Shown here in pieces: positions 1-9,225 of a stretch of DNA of 64,000 nt (within the stretch, counting starts at the first letter, position 1; each line of letters opens with the position of its first letter). The position numbers were made by a program, and so were the translations under genes. This DNA comes from Phycisphaeraceae bacterium. GTDB taxonomy: Bacteria; Planctomycetota; Phycisphaerae; Phycisphaerales; Phycisphaeraceae. The stretch covers positions 186,001 to 250,000 of the forward strand of contig JADZCR010000001.1 of the NCBI GenBank assembly GCA_020851465.1, given 5' to 3'. The notes beneath the pieces were generated by a model. It was not told where the DNA came from, did no database searches, and worked only from the letters and a program-made list of their open reading frames with translations.

Positions 1-1311
1 GTATTCGCAAAGAACATTCTTGGTGACAGCATGCTCGTGCCGGCACTGCACGATTCGCACATCGCGCTGTACGACATCGATCCGCAGCGGCTGCGTGAGT
101 CGCAGTTGATGCTCGAAACGCTCAACAGGAACATCAATCAGGGCCGGGCGACCATCACGACCCACTTAGGCACGCGCAACCGCAAAGCTGCGCTCAAGGG
201 CGCCAGCTACGTCGTCAATGCCATCCAGGTCGGCGGGTACAAGCCTTCCACCGTCATCGACTTCGAGGTTCCCAAAAAGTACGGCCTGCGACAGACCATC
301 GCGGACACGCTGGGCATCGGCGGCATCTTCCGCACGCTGCGCACGCTTCCGGTCATGTGGGACTTCGCCCGCGAGATGGAAGACGTCTGCCCTGGCGCAT
401 GGCTGCTCAACTACACCAACCCCATGTGCATGCTCGTCATGGGCATGACCCTGTACACCGGGGTCAAGACCGTCGGTCTCTGCCACAGCGTGCAGGCGTG
501 TGTACCCGGACTTCTGGGTGAATGGGGCACCAACCATCCCAGCCAGAACAGCAAGGATCTGCGCTGGAAAATCGCGGGCATCAATCACCAGGCGTGGCTG
601 CTCGAACTGACCGACAAGGGACGCGACATCTACCCGGAAGTGAAAAAACTTGCGTTCGCCAAAAACGACGCTGCACGAAAATCCAATGGTAAAAAACACT
701 GGGATATGGTCCGCTACGAGTTCATGCGGCACTTTGGCTACTACATCACCGAGTCGAGCGAACACACCAGCGAATACATGCCCTACTGGATCAAGAGCAC
801 GCACCCGGAGCTGATCAAAGAACTCAACATTCCGATTGATGAATATCTCCGCCGCTGCATCAACCAGATCGCCGGCTGGAAAAAACAGCGGGACGAGATC
901 GTGAAAAACCCGACCCTTTCCCACACTCGCGGACACGAGTACGGCTCGTACATCATGGAAGCGATCGAAACCGGCAATCCGACACGCATCCACGGCAACG
1001 TGCTCAACAACGACCTGATCACCAACCTCCCGCGCAACGCCAGCGTGGAAGTCGCCTGCCTGGTGGACAAAAACGGCGTCCAACCGATCCACGTCGGACG
1101 CCTGCCCGAACATCTGGCGGCAGTCAACCGCACCAACATCAACGTGCAGATCATGACCGTCGAAGCTGCTTACACTCGCAAACGCGAGCACATTTACCAC
1201 GCAGCGTATCTCGATCCGCACACCAGCTCAGAACTGTCGCTCGACCAGATTCGTGACCTGTGCGACGACCTGATCGACGCCCACGGGAAAATGCTGCCCA
1301 AGTATCGGTGA
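1..1311 (+). CDS. GH4 family alpha-galactosidase/6-phospho-glycosidase-like hydrolase (5' partial)
   Basis: The reading frame is open from base 1, and the ten residues before the first ATG (position 31) read VFAKNILGDS. They continue a GH4-type N terminus, so the nucleotide-binding start lies outside the window. Counting from that ATG, the visible GH4 landmarks are DIDPQRL near 15-21, NYTNP at 127-131, CHS at 151-153 and GINH at 183-186. The Cys and His of the last two match the metal ligands of GH4 enzymes, which use NAD+ and Mn2+ to cleave glycosides by a redox-elimination route. A cytosolic MelA-like alpha-galactosidase or alpha-glucosidase/glucuronidase is likely; the substrate cannot be fixed. 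The GH2 gene 25 bp downstream on the same strand suggests a shared oligosaccharide-utilisation operon. Confidence 0.85.
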   Translation, partial: VFAKNILGDSMLVPALHDSHIALYDIDPQRLRESQLMLETLNRNINQGRATITTHLGTRNRKAALKGASYVVNAIQVGGYKPSTVIDFEVPKKYGLRQTIADTLGIGGIFRTLRTLPVMWDFAREMEDVCPGAWLLNYTNPMCMLVMGMTLYTGVKTVGLCHSVQACVPGLLGEWGTNHPSQNSKDLRWKIAGINHQAWLLELTDKGRDIYPEVKKLAFAKNDAARKSNGKKHWDMVRYEFMRHFGYYITESSEHTSEYMPYWIKSTHPELIKELNIPIDEYLRRCINQIAGWKKQRDEIVKNPTLSHTRGHEYGSYIMEAIETGNPTRIHGNVLNNDLITNLPRNASVEVACLVDKNGVQPIHVGRLPEHLAAVNRTNINVQIMTVEAAYTRKREHIYHAAYLDPHTSSELSLDQIRDLCDDLIDAHGKMLPKYR

Positions 1312-1336
1312 GCCATGCCGGCGGTAAGATTCCGCC

Positions 1337-3118
1337 ATGCGCCACCGTCTCGACCTCTCAGGCTACTGGCAGGGTCGGCTGGAGTTGAATCCCGCCATCG
1401 ACGTATCCGCGCCTGCTGTCATCGAGCAAGACTTCTACATTCCCCTGCCGTGGAATAAGCAGATCGACCACCTGCGCTGGCCGAGCGAGACGCAGGAGCT
1501 TTCCGGCATTGTCCGACCGACACAGAATCAGAACTTCCGTGACGTGATGCGGAAATTCAACGAGGGGACGATCACCTATCGCAAAATGGTGTACGTACCC
1601 GACGGCGCGGATCGCCGCCCGCCGTCACGAGTATTTCTGGTGTTCGAGGGGAGTAACTACCGCACCACCGCGCGGGTCAACGGTCAGGAAGTCGGCACAC
1701 ACGAAGGCGGACACCTGGGATTTGAGTTTGAGGTGACTGACGCCATCGCGATTGGCGGCGAAAATCATCTGGAAATCACCGTGGACAACCTGCGAAGCCC
1801 AGACGCTGCGCCGCAGGAGCAGTTCAACTGGCAGAACTACGGCGGGATCTACCGGCCGGTCTGCCTCGAATGGCGGCCGGAGGTTTATGTCGATGCGGCC
1901 TGGGTGACCACCGGCCGTGACGGCACGAGTTGGTTTGCCGATGTCACCGCACAGATCGTCGGTGCGCCTCGCGGACCGGTGACGGTGCAGATCAGCTCCG
2001 GCCGGGAACGACAAACCGCCACACTCGAAGGCGGCCTCACCCGGACAGCGAGAGTGCGCTTCGTCGCGCCCGTCGTGTGGGAGCTGGGAAGAGGCGGCCT
2101 GAGCCAGTGGACCATCACCTGTCCGTCAGTGTCCGGCGTGACCGACAAAGTCACGGGATTGACCGGCTTCCGCAACGCGGATTTCGCGTCCGGACACTTC
2201 ATCCTCAACGGTAAACCCACCCGCATCCTCGGCGCATCATGGCATGAACAGCATCCGACCTTCGGCAACAGCGTGCCCGGCTGGCAGGTGACACGTGATA
2301 TTCAGCTCATGAAACAGGTCGGCCTCAATGCCGTCCGTCCCGCGCACTACCCGCATGCGCAGGCGTTCTATGACGCATGTGACCGCGAGGGAATGCTCGT
2401 CATTGCCGAGATGCCCTGCTGGCAATTCCACCCGCATCAGTTTGCCAGTACCAAAGTCCGTGACCTCTGCTGCGAAATGGCGCGTCAGATGGTTCGGCAA
2501 CTCGGCCATCATCCGTGCATCGTAGGTTGGGTGATTCAAAATGAATCGAAGACCTTTGAACCCGGCGCAGCCGAGTTTTTCAAAGCCATCCACGACACGT
2601 TCAAGCAGGCTGATCCGACGCGGTTCACGATCACCGCAGAGAGTCCCGCTCCGCCGGAACACCTGACGGTGGTTAAAAAAGTAAGCGGTGAGCCGACCGG
2701 CGGCTTACCGCCGACGAGTGCGTATGTCGATGTACTGGGATTGAATTGCTACGCGGGCTGGTATGCGGACAAAGCGGAATTTCTCCCGAAGCTGCTCGAT
2801 CATGTGAAGTCGCTTTGGGGAAACAAGCCGCTGATGGTGACCGAGTTCGGAGCGGAGGGCATCCTCGGCCAGCGATCGCTGGAGATGCATCCCTGGACAG
2901 AGGATTACCAGAGCGAACTGCTCTGCCGACATATCCGTGCGATCCTTGATCGTGAATGGGTCGCTGGGTTTTTTCTGTGGCTTTTCATCGACTATGAAGC
3001 TGCATCAATCTCGATCCGCGGGATCAACGCCAAGGGACTGGTGGACGAGTACCGACGCCCGAAGCTGGCGTTTGATACGGTCAAGGCGTTGCTCGCATCG
3101 CGAAATGATCTCGGCTGA
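1337..3118 (+). CDS. GH2 family glycoside hydrolase (beta-galactosidase/beta-glucuronidase type)
   Basis: 593 residues with the GH2 layout: an N-terminal jelly-roll domain (about 40-190, with GGHLGFEFEVTD and YGGIYRPV), an immunoglobulin-like domain (about 190-285) and a C-terminal TIM barrel. The acid/base Glu is E403 in QNES and the nucleophile is E503 in VTEFG, so the enzyme should be active. No signal peptide is visible, which suggests cytosolic hydrolysis of imported oligosaccharides. It follows the GH4 gene by 25 bp and is probably co-transcribed. The fold resembles beta-glucuronidase more than LacZ because it is short and lacks the LacZ C-terminal domains. The exact substrate is unknown. 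Confidence 0.9.
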   Translation: MRHRLDLSGYWQGRLELNPAIDVSAPAVIEQDFYIPLPWNKQIDHLRWPSETQELSGIVRPTQNQNFRDVMRKFNEGTITYRKMVYVPDGADRRPPSRVFLVFEGSNYRTTARVNGQEVGTHEGGHLGFEFEVTDAIAIGGENHLEITVDNLRSPDAAPQEQFNWQNYGGIYRPVCLEWRPEVYVDAAWVTTGRDGTSWFADVTAQIVGAPRGPVTVQISSGRERQTATLEGGLTRTARVRFVAPVVWELGRGGLSQWTITCPSVSGVTDKVTGLTGFRNADFASGHFILNGKPTRILGASWHEQHPTFGNSVPGWQVTRDIQLMKQVGLNAVRPAHYPHAQAFYDACDREGMLVIAEMPCWQFHPHQFASTKVRDLCCEMARQMVRQLGHHPCIVGWVIQNESKTFEPGAAEFFKAIHDTFKQADPTRFTITAESPAPPEHLTVVKKVSGEPTGGLPPTSAYVDVLGLNCYAGWYADKAEFLPKLLDHVKSLWGNKPLMVTEFGAEGILGQRSLEMHPWTEDYQSELLCRHIRAILDREWVAGFFLWLFIDYEAASISIRGINAKGLVDEYRRPKLAFDTVKALLASRNDLG

Positions 3119-3320
3119 TTTGCTTGTACGATTAAACCCGCCCTTATAAACAGAAACTTGTCGATCAACTCACCGTCTCATTCAGCGCAGCCGCTTACGG
3201 TATGCGGTTTGTCGAACTGCTCTGACCTGTCACTTTCTCGCCTGCTCATGGCGGAAATGCCCCGACTCACTCACGCTCCTGTTCGGATAGGCTCTCGGTC
3301 GGATCATCAGCACAACAAAC

Positions 3321-3338
3321 AACGTGGAAGTCCACGTT
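3321..3338. promoter_or_regulatory. Perfect 8-bp inverted repeat upstream of the mgtC-like gene
   Basis: The arms AACGTGGA and TCCACGTT are separated by two bases and end 37 bp before the ATG at 3376. The symmetry suits a dimeric repressor or activator site or a short leader hairpin. No T-run follows, so a terminator is less likely. The rest of 3119-3375 shows no gene I can support. Confidence 0.4.
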
Positions 3339-3375
3339 AAGATTGGGTGAATACCCCTGCTTGCGGAAAGCGAAC

Positions 3376-4071
3376 ATGCCCGAATTCCAAGGCACTTTTC
3401 CGTCGGAAGCTGAAGTCCTGCTGCGGCTTGGGCTGGCGGTACTCATGGGCCTGGTCGTCGGCTATGAGCGGGAATCACGCGGCCGCGCCGCCGGGTTGCG
3501 CACCACCATGCTCGCCTGTGTCGCTGCCTGTGTGGCGATGCTTCTTTCCACACATCTGCATCAATACACCCCCGGTAACGGCTGGAGACCCGACCCTGCA
3601 CGACTCGGTGCGAGTGTTCTGGCGGGAATGGGATTCCTCGGTGCCGGTGCCATCCTCCGCGAAGGCAACACCATCCGCGGCGTCACCACGGCCGCTGTTC
3701 TCTGGTACGTCACCATTCTGGGCTTGTGCTTCGGCGCGGGCTTTTACCTTCTGGGGATCCTCGCCTCCGGCATCGCCTTCATCGCGCTCTTCATCATCCC
3801 GCCGCTGGGTGGATTGATCGCCAACGATTGGTATGGCGTGGTCACGGTCGTTCTCGACGCCACCGGCCCAAGCGATGCCGCCATCCGCGACACCATCAAT
3901 GCCACCGGCGTGCGGGTGAAAAAGACCGACCTCCACTACCAGTTGCTCGATGGTCGGCGAACGCTGCGCTTCGACGTGAAATACAAAAAGACCGACCTGT
4001 TCGAAGTTTCCCAGCGCGTCGCTGCTGCTCTCAAAGCCCATCCGGGCATCATCGAGCTAAGCTGGGCTTGA
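3376..4071 (+). CDS. MgtC/SapB family membrane protein
   Basis: 231 residues from the ATG at 3376. This start is chosen because GGAAAG lies 5 bp upstream and the homologous region begins shortly after; a TTG at 3343 would add 11 unconvincing residues. The N-terminal half holds about five membrane segments and the family landmark GYERESRGRAAGLRTTM. The small C-terminal domain from about residue 155 is ACT-like. MgtC/SapB proteins are inner-membrane proteins linked to growth at low Mg2+ and to control of F-type ATP synthase or phosphate in some pathogens; many environmental members have no known role. An inverted repeat lies just upstream. I saw no M-box riboswitch. Confidence 0.9.
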   Translation: MPEFQGTFPSEAEVLLRLGLAVLMGLVVGYERESRGRAAGLRTTMLACVAACVAMLLSTHLHQYTPGNGWRPDPARLGASVLAGMGFLGAGAILREGNTIRGVTTAAVLWYVTILGLCFGAGFYLLGILASGIAFIALFIIPPLGGLIANDWYGVVTVVLDATGPSDAAIRDTINATGVRVKKTDLHYQLLDGRRTLRFDVKYKKTDLFEVSQRVAAALKAHPGIIELSWA

Positions 4072-4082
4072 TCAGCGGCATC

Positions 4083-4109
4083 ACGCAGCAGTTTTCATCA
4101 AAGCTGCGT
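4083..4109. terminator. Hairpin between convergent genes (possible bidirectional terminator)
   Basis: The 7-bp arms ACGCAGC and GCTGCGT enclose a 13-base loop in the 53-bp gap between the stop of the mgtC-like gene (plus) and that of the topoisomerase B subunit (minus). The position is right for a shared terminator, but neither side has a clear T-run. Confidence 0.35.
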
Positions 4110-4124
4110 CTGCTTCAGGACGGT

Positions 4125-6035
4125 TCACACGTCCAGCTCCTGCGCTTCTTCCGCACGCTCCATGATGAACTTGAACCGTGCTGATGCGTCCTTACCCATC
4201 AGATCCGCAATCACGCGATCCGACAGCAGCGGGTCGGCGATCTCCACGCGAAGCAGGCGGCGCTTCTTCGGGTCCAGCGTCGTATCCCACAACACCTTGG
4301 GCATCATCTCGCCCAGCCCCTTGAATCGCGTGATCTCCGGCTTGGCGCGCCCGCCGTGTTTCTTCACCAGTTCATCGCGCTGGGTGTCATCGGCAGCCCA
4401 GTATGTTTCCTTGCCGATGTCCACGCGGAAAAGCGGCGGTTGGGCCAGAAACACCTTGCCCGCTTCCAGCAAACCGCGCATGTGACGGAAAATAAAGGTC
4501 AGCAGCAGCGTCGTGATGTGATGGCCGTCCGAGTCGGCATCGGCCAACAGGATGATTTTCCCGTAGCGCAGCCGACTGATATCGAAATCCTTGCCGATCG
4601 AGCAGCCCAGCGCGACCACCAGGTCCGCCAGCTCTTTGTTTTCCAGCACCTTGCCCAGTGCCGCCTGCTCGGTGTTGAGCACCTTGCCGCGCAGAGGCAG
4701 GATCGCCTGTGTACCGCGATCACGGCCCTGCTTGGCGGAACCACCGGCTGAGTCACCCTCGACAATGAACAGCTCGCTTTCATCGGCGCGGCGACAGGTG
4801 CAGTCGCTGAGCTTGCCCGGCAATGTCGCCCGACCGGAAGTCGCACCGCGACGGGTAATCGCCTGGCTCGCGGCGCGCGATGCCTCACGAGCTCGCGCCG
4901 CCAGAATGATCCGCGCCACGATGCCTTCTGCCGTCGTCTTGTTATGGTTGAGCCAGTGTTCGAGCACCGGCCGCACCGCGCCGTCGATGTGAGCCTGCAC
5001 TTCGGGGTTGTTCAGTCGATCCTTCGTCTGTCCCTGGAACTGCGGCTCGGTGACGAAAGTCGAAAGTACGCAGACCATGCCCTCGCGTATGTCCTCCGCG
5101 GTGATCGTGACGCCCTTGGGCGTCAGGTTGTGAGTCTCGATGAAATTACGAAACGCCTTGCCGATCCCGGCCCGCAGACCCAGCTCGTGAGTCCCGCCTG
5201 ACCCGGTCGGAATGCCGTTGACGTAACTGCGCACGTGCTCATCGGTAGCTTCGGTCCACTGGAGCGCAAGCTCGACCTTCACGCCGTTCTCACGACTGAG
5301 CGTGAACGGCGGATCGTGGATCGGTTTGGCGTTTCGTTCCGTCAAAATCTTTTTGAGAAACGCGACGAGGCCTTCTTCGTGCTGGAAGGTGTATTTCTGC
5401 TTGTTCACCTCATCGTTGAACGCGACCTTGATCCCCTTGTGGATGTAGCTGGTGATCTCCAGTCGATCGCGGATGAGCAGAGGATCAAACTCCGTCTTGG
5501 GAAAGATGGTCGGGTCAGGATGAAAATAGATCGTGGTGCCCGACCCGCGCGCCGGACCGAGTTTTTTAAGCGGTCCCTGGGGCTTTCCAGCCTTGAACCG
5601 CATCTCGTACTCGTGACCGTCACGGCGCACGGTGGCGATGAGTTCCTTGGAGAGCGCGTTGACGACCGACGCGCCGACGCCGTGAAGCCCGCCGGAGGTC
5701 TTGTAATTCTGGTGTTCAAACTTACCGCCGGCGTGAAGCTGACAGAGGACGACTTCGAGGCCGGACTTTTTGGTTTTGGGGTGAATATCGACGGGGATCC
5801 CGCGGCCGTTATCGCTGACGGTGATGCTGGTGCCGTCGGCATCGAGTGTGACTTCGATGGCGGTGGCGTGGCCGTTCATGGCTTCATCGACGGAGTTGTC
5901 GAGGATTTCCCAGACAAGGTGGTGAAGGCCCGCGCTGCCGACGCCGCCGATGTACATACCGGGACGTTTGCGGACTGGCTCAAGGCCTTCGAGCACCTGG
6001 AGATCTTTGGCGGTGTAAGCGGTGGTACTGGTCAT
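4125..6035 (-). CDS. gyrB: Type IIA DNA topoisomerase, B subunit (GyrB/ParE)
   Basis: 636 residues. The ATG at 6035 is preferred because AAGGA sits 6 bp upstream; an in-frame ATG at 6068 adds 11 residues. The N-terminal GHKL ATPase domain has [17 protein letters not shown] and [15 protein letters not shown], and the transducer domain carries the QTK loop ([12 protein letters not shown]). The TOPRIM domain has [14 protein letters not shown] and [10 protein letters not shown], and the C terminus ends in a short tail. It supplies ATP hydrolysis and strand passage for the topoisomerase made with the A subunit upstream. The length fits both GyrB without the proteobacterial insert and ParE, so the symbol is provisional. 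It is the last gene of the operon, 59 bp after the 118-residue ORF. Confidence 0.93.
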   Translation of the reverse strand: MTSTTAYTAKDLQVLEGLEPVRKRPGMYIGGVGSAGLHHLVWEILDNSVDEAMNGHATAIEVTLDADGTSITVSDNGRGIPVDIHPKTKKSGLEVVLCQLHAGGKFEHQNYKTSGGLHGVGASVVNALSKELIATVRRDGHEYEMRFKAGKPQGPLKKLGPARGSGTTIYFHPDPTIFPKTEFDPLLIRDRLEITSYIHKGIKVAFNDEVNKQKYTFQHEEGLVAFLKKILTERNAKPIHDPPFTLSRENGVKVELALQWTEATDEHVRSYVNGIPTGSGGTHELGLRAGIGKAFRNFIETHNLTPKGVTITAEDIREGMVCVLSTFVTEPQFQGQTKDRLNNPEVQAHIDGAVRPVLEHWLNHNKTTAEGIVARIILAARAREASRAASQAITRRGATSGRATLPGKLSDCTCRRADESELFIVEGDSAGGSAKQGRDRGTQAILPLRGKVLNTEQAALGKVLENKELADLVVALGCSIGKDFDISRLRYGKIILLADADSDGHHITTLLLTFIFRHMRGLLEAGKVFLAQPPLFRVDIGKETYWAADDTQRDELVKKHGGRAKPEITRFKGLGEMMPKVLWDTTLDPKKRRLLRVEIADPLLSDRVIADLMGKDASARFKFIMERAEEAQELDV

Positions 6036-6094
6036 CCGTGATCCTTCATGCCGGCAACCGGCTGGCACTTTCCTTCCTCATCAATCCACTATGC

Positions 6095-6451
6095 TCAGCG
6101 ATACATCTTTTCTTCTAACTGCCGTTTCATGTACGCGATGTACGACTCATGCGAGCCGGGGCGTGCCTCGTACATGCCCGGGTGACGGCCCAATATCGCA
6201 TCATGGTGCTCCACGCATTCAAACCCGTGTTCTGCGCCATCGTGTTTACCGAGAAAACTGCTCACCCGTACGCATGAAGCAAACGCAAATCGTTTCTGCA
6301 ACGCCTCCGTGTCAAACACCACATCGAAGTAAATCCGCTCATGCGTGCCGCCGCTCGACGACGGGCTGCGGTAATCGACCTTATGCCCACGGGTGATCAG
6401 TTCTTCTTCCAACGCTCGCAGGTGTTCACAGACCACGACATCCTCCGTCAA
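6095..6451 (-). CDS. Uncharacterised 118-residue protein inside the topoisomerase operon
   Basis: The ORF starts with TTG at 6451, which overlaps the TGA stop of the A subunit (TTGA), so translation is probably coupled. It ends 59 bp before the B subunit. The residues include CEHLRALEEEL near the start, a FDVVFD segment, and a Cys/His-rich second half (KHDGAEHGFECVEHHDAILG), then a basic C-terminal helix. The conserved-looking Cys and His residues could bind metal, but no known fold is recognised. There is no signal peptide or membrane segment, so it is probably cytosolic. Its place between the two subunits suggests, without proving, a role linked to the topoisomerase. Confidence 0.7.
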   Translation of the reverse strand: MTEDVVVCEHLRALEEELITRGHKVDYRSPSSSGGTHERIYFDVVFDTEALQKRFAFASCVRVSSFLGKHDGAEHGFECVEHHDAILGRHPGMYEARPGSHESYIAYMKRQLEEKMYR

Positions 6452-8928
6452 TCCCCTTCATCGAGCATCACCGGCGGAGCGGGATCGTCATAAATCACGC
6501 GCGACAACTCGCCGCGCTGCAGGATCGCGCGTCCCTTGCCGCCCCGACTGGTCAACTCGTACTTGGCGGTGCTGATCGTCTGCTGGCCGCCGCGCGCCGA
6601 CTCGACATTCATCAGGTCGCGGTCGCCCGTGCTGGCGATGAAACCCAGCACGCCGTCATCCTTGTCCGTAATCTTGATGAGAATCACGCCGCGACCGGGT
6701 CCGGTGAGAAAGTTCACCTCTTTTGCACGGCAGAGCAGTGCGTGGCCGTGACGTGTCGCGGTGATGATGACCTCGCTGCCGTGAATGATTGCCACGCCGA
6801 CGACGTGCGCTCCCTCCGCAGTTCGAGCGAATTTTCTCCCCGCACGAGTGCTGACTTCCACGAACGGCTCGATCCCAAAACGCAGCGCATAGCCGTCACT
6901 GGTGACCGCGATGGCGTGGGTGGGCGGCTCGTCGCCTTCTTTGCGGGCCTTGATGTCGGTCGTGACGCGCGGGTCCATTGACGCAGCCGCTACGACTTTC
7001 TCTCCGTCCTTGAACTTGAACAGGCTCTGGATCGGCTCGCCGTAACCCGTCGTCGCGGGGATGTCGATGAGTCGGCAGGTGTAACAGGTTCCGAAGTTCG
7101 TGAAAAACGCCGCCGTCGCGCGCGTGCTGCCTCGGAACCACGCCATTACACTGTCCCCCTCGCGCAGCCGGGTGGTGGCCAGGTCCTTGACCTCCTTCTG
7201 ACGTTTCACCCAGCCATCGCGGGAGATGATGACGTCATTGTCCTCCTCGATGATGAAGTCCTCCGCCGAGTATTCCTTTTCCTCGCCGACATCTTCAATC
7301 AGCGTGCGGCGTTTGTTGAGCGGATCCTTGCCGTACTTCTCGCCGATCTCCGACAACTCAGCGCGGACGAGTTTCCATCGGCTGTCCTCATCCTTGAGCA
7401 GGCCCTTGATCTCACGCGAACGCTTGCGCTTCTCCTCAAGCTCCTTCTGGATGATGAGGATTTCCAGCCGCGCCAGCCGGTACAGCTTCAATTCGAGAAT
7501 CGCGTCGGTCTGTTCGGCGTCCAACTCGAAACGCTTCATGATCTTTTCGGCGGCGTCGGCTTTGCCTTCGCTCTTGCGAATGATCCGAATGATTTCATCC
7601 AGCGCGTCGAAGACCTTTTCAAACCCTTCCAGGATGTGAATCCGTTTGCCCAGCTGCGCCAACTCATGCTCAAGCCGGCGGGTCACGACCTCCAGACGGA
7701 ACTTCAGGAAGTGCATCAGCACCTCGCGCAGCTCCAGCCGCTCAGGGCGGCCAACCTCAGGATTTTCCGTCGGTATCAGACAGGTCATGTTGACGGCAAA
7801 ATTGCTCTGCAAGCCGGTGTGCTTGAAGAGATAAGCCATCACCATCTGTTCATCCGCCTCACGCTTTAGCTCCAGCTCGATGCGCACATCGTCGGTCGAA
7901 ATATCCTTGATATCGACCAGCGGCGGAAGCTTGCGCTGGAGCACAATCTGCGCGATCTCCTCGACCAGCGTCGCCTTATTCACGCCGTAGGGAATGCTGT
8001 TGACGATGATCGTCTTGCCGCTGCGCGTGACCGGTCCGGGCTTCCATGTGGCGCGGATGCGGAAGCCGCCCTGTCCTTCCTTGTAAATGCGCTTGATCTC
8101 GCTCCGCGGGTTGAGAACCTGTGCTCCGGTTGGAAAATCCGGGCCTTTGATGTAATTGCAGAGCTGATGCGTGGAAAGCTCCGGGTCGTCGATGAGCTTG
8201 ATCAGCGCATTGCAGACTTCGCCAAGGTTGTGCGGCGGGATATTGGTCGCCATACCGACGGCAATGCCTGACGCGCCGTTGACGAGCATGTTGGGGTATC
8301 GCGCGGGCAGGACGACCGGCTCGGACTTTGTGCCGTCGTAGTTGGGACGAAAATGCACGGTCTGCTGATCTAGCTCGGTGAGCAGTTCGTCGGAGATGCG
8401 GGTGAGACGACACTCGGTGTAGCGATAGGCTGCGGCGTTGTCGCCATCCATCGACCCGAAATTGCCCGACCCATCGACGAGCGTCGCGCGCATGACCCAG
8501 GGCTGGGCCATACGAACCAGGGCGTCATAGACGGAGCTGTCGCCATGCGGGTGATAGCTGCCAAGAACGGTACCGACGACATCGGCACACTTACGATGCT
8601 TGGAATCGGCGGTCAACCCACGCTGCCACATGGTGTAAAGAATACGCCGCTGAACAGGCTTCAGCCCGTCGCGTACGTCAGGCAGGGCTCGAGCGGTAAC
8701 TACTGATAGCGCATAGTTTAAGTATCCAGTCTGGGCGGCTTCGTGCAGTGCTACCGCACCAGTTCCGTCGCCGTTTCCGCCTCCGACTGAACGTTTTTCA
8801 CCGCCTCGTCCGCTTCCGTTTCCGGATGAAGAAACGTTGTTCACTTCGGCGCCTGTACCGTCTCGCTCGGACGAGTCGAACAGACTTCCGCCCTGCTGCT
8901 TGGATGTGGATTTATTGGGCCTGATCAA
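6448..8928 (-). CDS. gyrA: Type IIA DNA topoisomerase, A subunit (GyrA/ParC)
   Basis: 826 residues from a TTG at 8928, chosen because GGAGGA lies 8 bp upstream. Another TTG at 8949 gives 833 residues without such a site. The first ~55 residues are a Gly/Ser/Asn-rich extension, then the breakage-reunion domain begins ([20 protein letters not shown]). The catalytic Tyr lies in AAYRYTECR, at about residue 170. A coiled-coil tower and a C-terminal beta-pinwheel follow. The GyrA box is degenerate: only SRGGKG is seen instead of the full QRRGGKG. This leans towards a ParC-like or non-supercoiling enzyme, so gyrA versus parC is unresolved. It is the first gene of the operon, with a tandem repeat in the promoter region. 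Confidence 0.9.
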   Translation of the reverse strand: MIRPNKSTSKQQGGSLFDSSERDGTGAEVNNVSSSGNGSGRGGEKRSVGGGNGDGTGAVALHEAAQTGYLNYALSVVTARALPDVRDGLKPVQRRILYTMWQRGLTADSKHRKCADVVGTVLGSYHPHGDSSVYDALVRMAQPWVMRATLVDGSGNFGSMDGDNAAAYRYTECRLTRISDELLTELDQQTVHFRPNYDGTKSEPVVLPARYPNMLVNGASGIAVGMATNIPPHNLGEVCNALIKLIDDPELSTHQLCNYIKGPDFPTGAQVLNPRSEIKRIYKEGQGGFRIRATWKPGPVTRSGKTIIVNSIPYGVNKATLVEEIAQIVLQRKLPPLVDIKDISTDDVRIELELKREADEQMVMAYLFKHTGLQSNFAVNMTCLIPTENPEVGRPERLELREVLMHFLKFRLEVVTRRLEHELAQLGKRIHILEGFEKVFDALDEIIRIIRKSEGKADAAEKIMKRFELDAEQTDAILELKLYRLARLEILIIQKELEEKRKRSREIKGLLKDEDSRWKLVRAELSEIGEKYGKDPLNKRRTLIEDVGEEKEYSAEDFIIEEDNDVIISRDGWVKRQKEVKDLATTRLREGDSVMAWFRGSTRATAAFFTNFGTCYTCRLIDIPATTGYGEPIQSLFKFKDGEKVVAAASMDPRVTTDIKARKEGDEPPTHAIAVTSDGYALRFGIEPFVEVSTRAGRKFARTAEGAHVVGVAIIHGSEVIITATRHGHALLCRAKEVNFLTGPGRGVILIKITDKDDGVLGFIASTGDRDLMNVESARGGQQTISTAKYELTSRGGKGRAILQRGELSRVIYDDPAPPVMLDEGD

Positions 8929-8956
8929 TGGCCTTGTCCTCCATGACAACTACCAA

Positions 8957-8962
8957 ACTATA
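8957..8962 (-). promoter_or_regulatory. Putative -10 box (TATAGT) of the topoisomerase operon
   Basis: On the minus strand TATAGT matches the sigma70 -10 consensus at five of six positions. It lies 8 bp from the TTG at 8949 and 29 bp from the one at 8928, so transcription from here would give a very short leader and favours the 8928 start. No good -35 box exists at the right distance; the repeats fill that area. Confidence 0.35.
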
Positions 8963-8985
8963 CCGATTCCTTAACCGATTCCTTA
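8962..8985. repeat. Perfect tandem 12-bp direct repeat in the topoisomerase promoter
   Basis: Two adjacent, identical copies of ACCGATTCCTTA (plus-strand sense) occupy 8962-8973 and 8974-8985. They cover the spacer and -35 region of the putative promoter and touch the -10 box. Same-face placement, about one helical turn apart, suits binding of two protein protomers, so an operator is the likely role. Confidence 0.6.
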
Positions 8986-9225
8986 GACCGGCGATCACGT
9001 CTTCCGGTCGTTCACCATAGTGGGCATCGGCGGATGATACAAATCAACTGTTGGATTCTTCATCGCCTCGCAGCCGTCAGACTGACGAAAAAATCGTAAC
9101 CGGCAGATCGCAGGGAATATCCGGTGAACTGCCGCGTTACTCTCGCGTCTGAGTTACCGGCTGAACAATATCGAGCCGACTCTACAATGCGCGGCTTGAA
9201 CTATTACTGAAAGCGGGTATCCGTC
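8986..9225. other. Intergenic region between divergent genes
   Basis: This stretch separates the minus-strand topoisomerase operon from the plus-strand secreted protein gene at 9226. Beyond the repeat and -10 box listed separately, I see no ORF or RNA I can support. A promoter for the 9226 gene must lie here but none is clear. Confidence 0.4.

Noticed and set aside
166-1221. Open frame on the minus strand (351 residues)
   Set aside because: Antisense to the GH4 gene; no recognisable protein.
3158-3340. 60-residue open frame between the GH2 and mgtC-like genes
   Set aside because: Low-complexity Ser/Arg-rich sequence with no ribosome site or domain.
3119-3375. Mg2+ (M-box) riboswitch upstream of the mgtC-like gene
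   Set aside because: None of the conserved M-box segments is recognisable.
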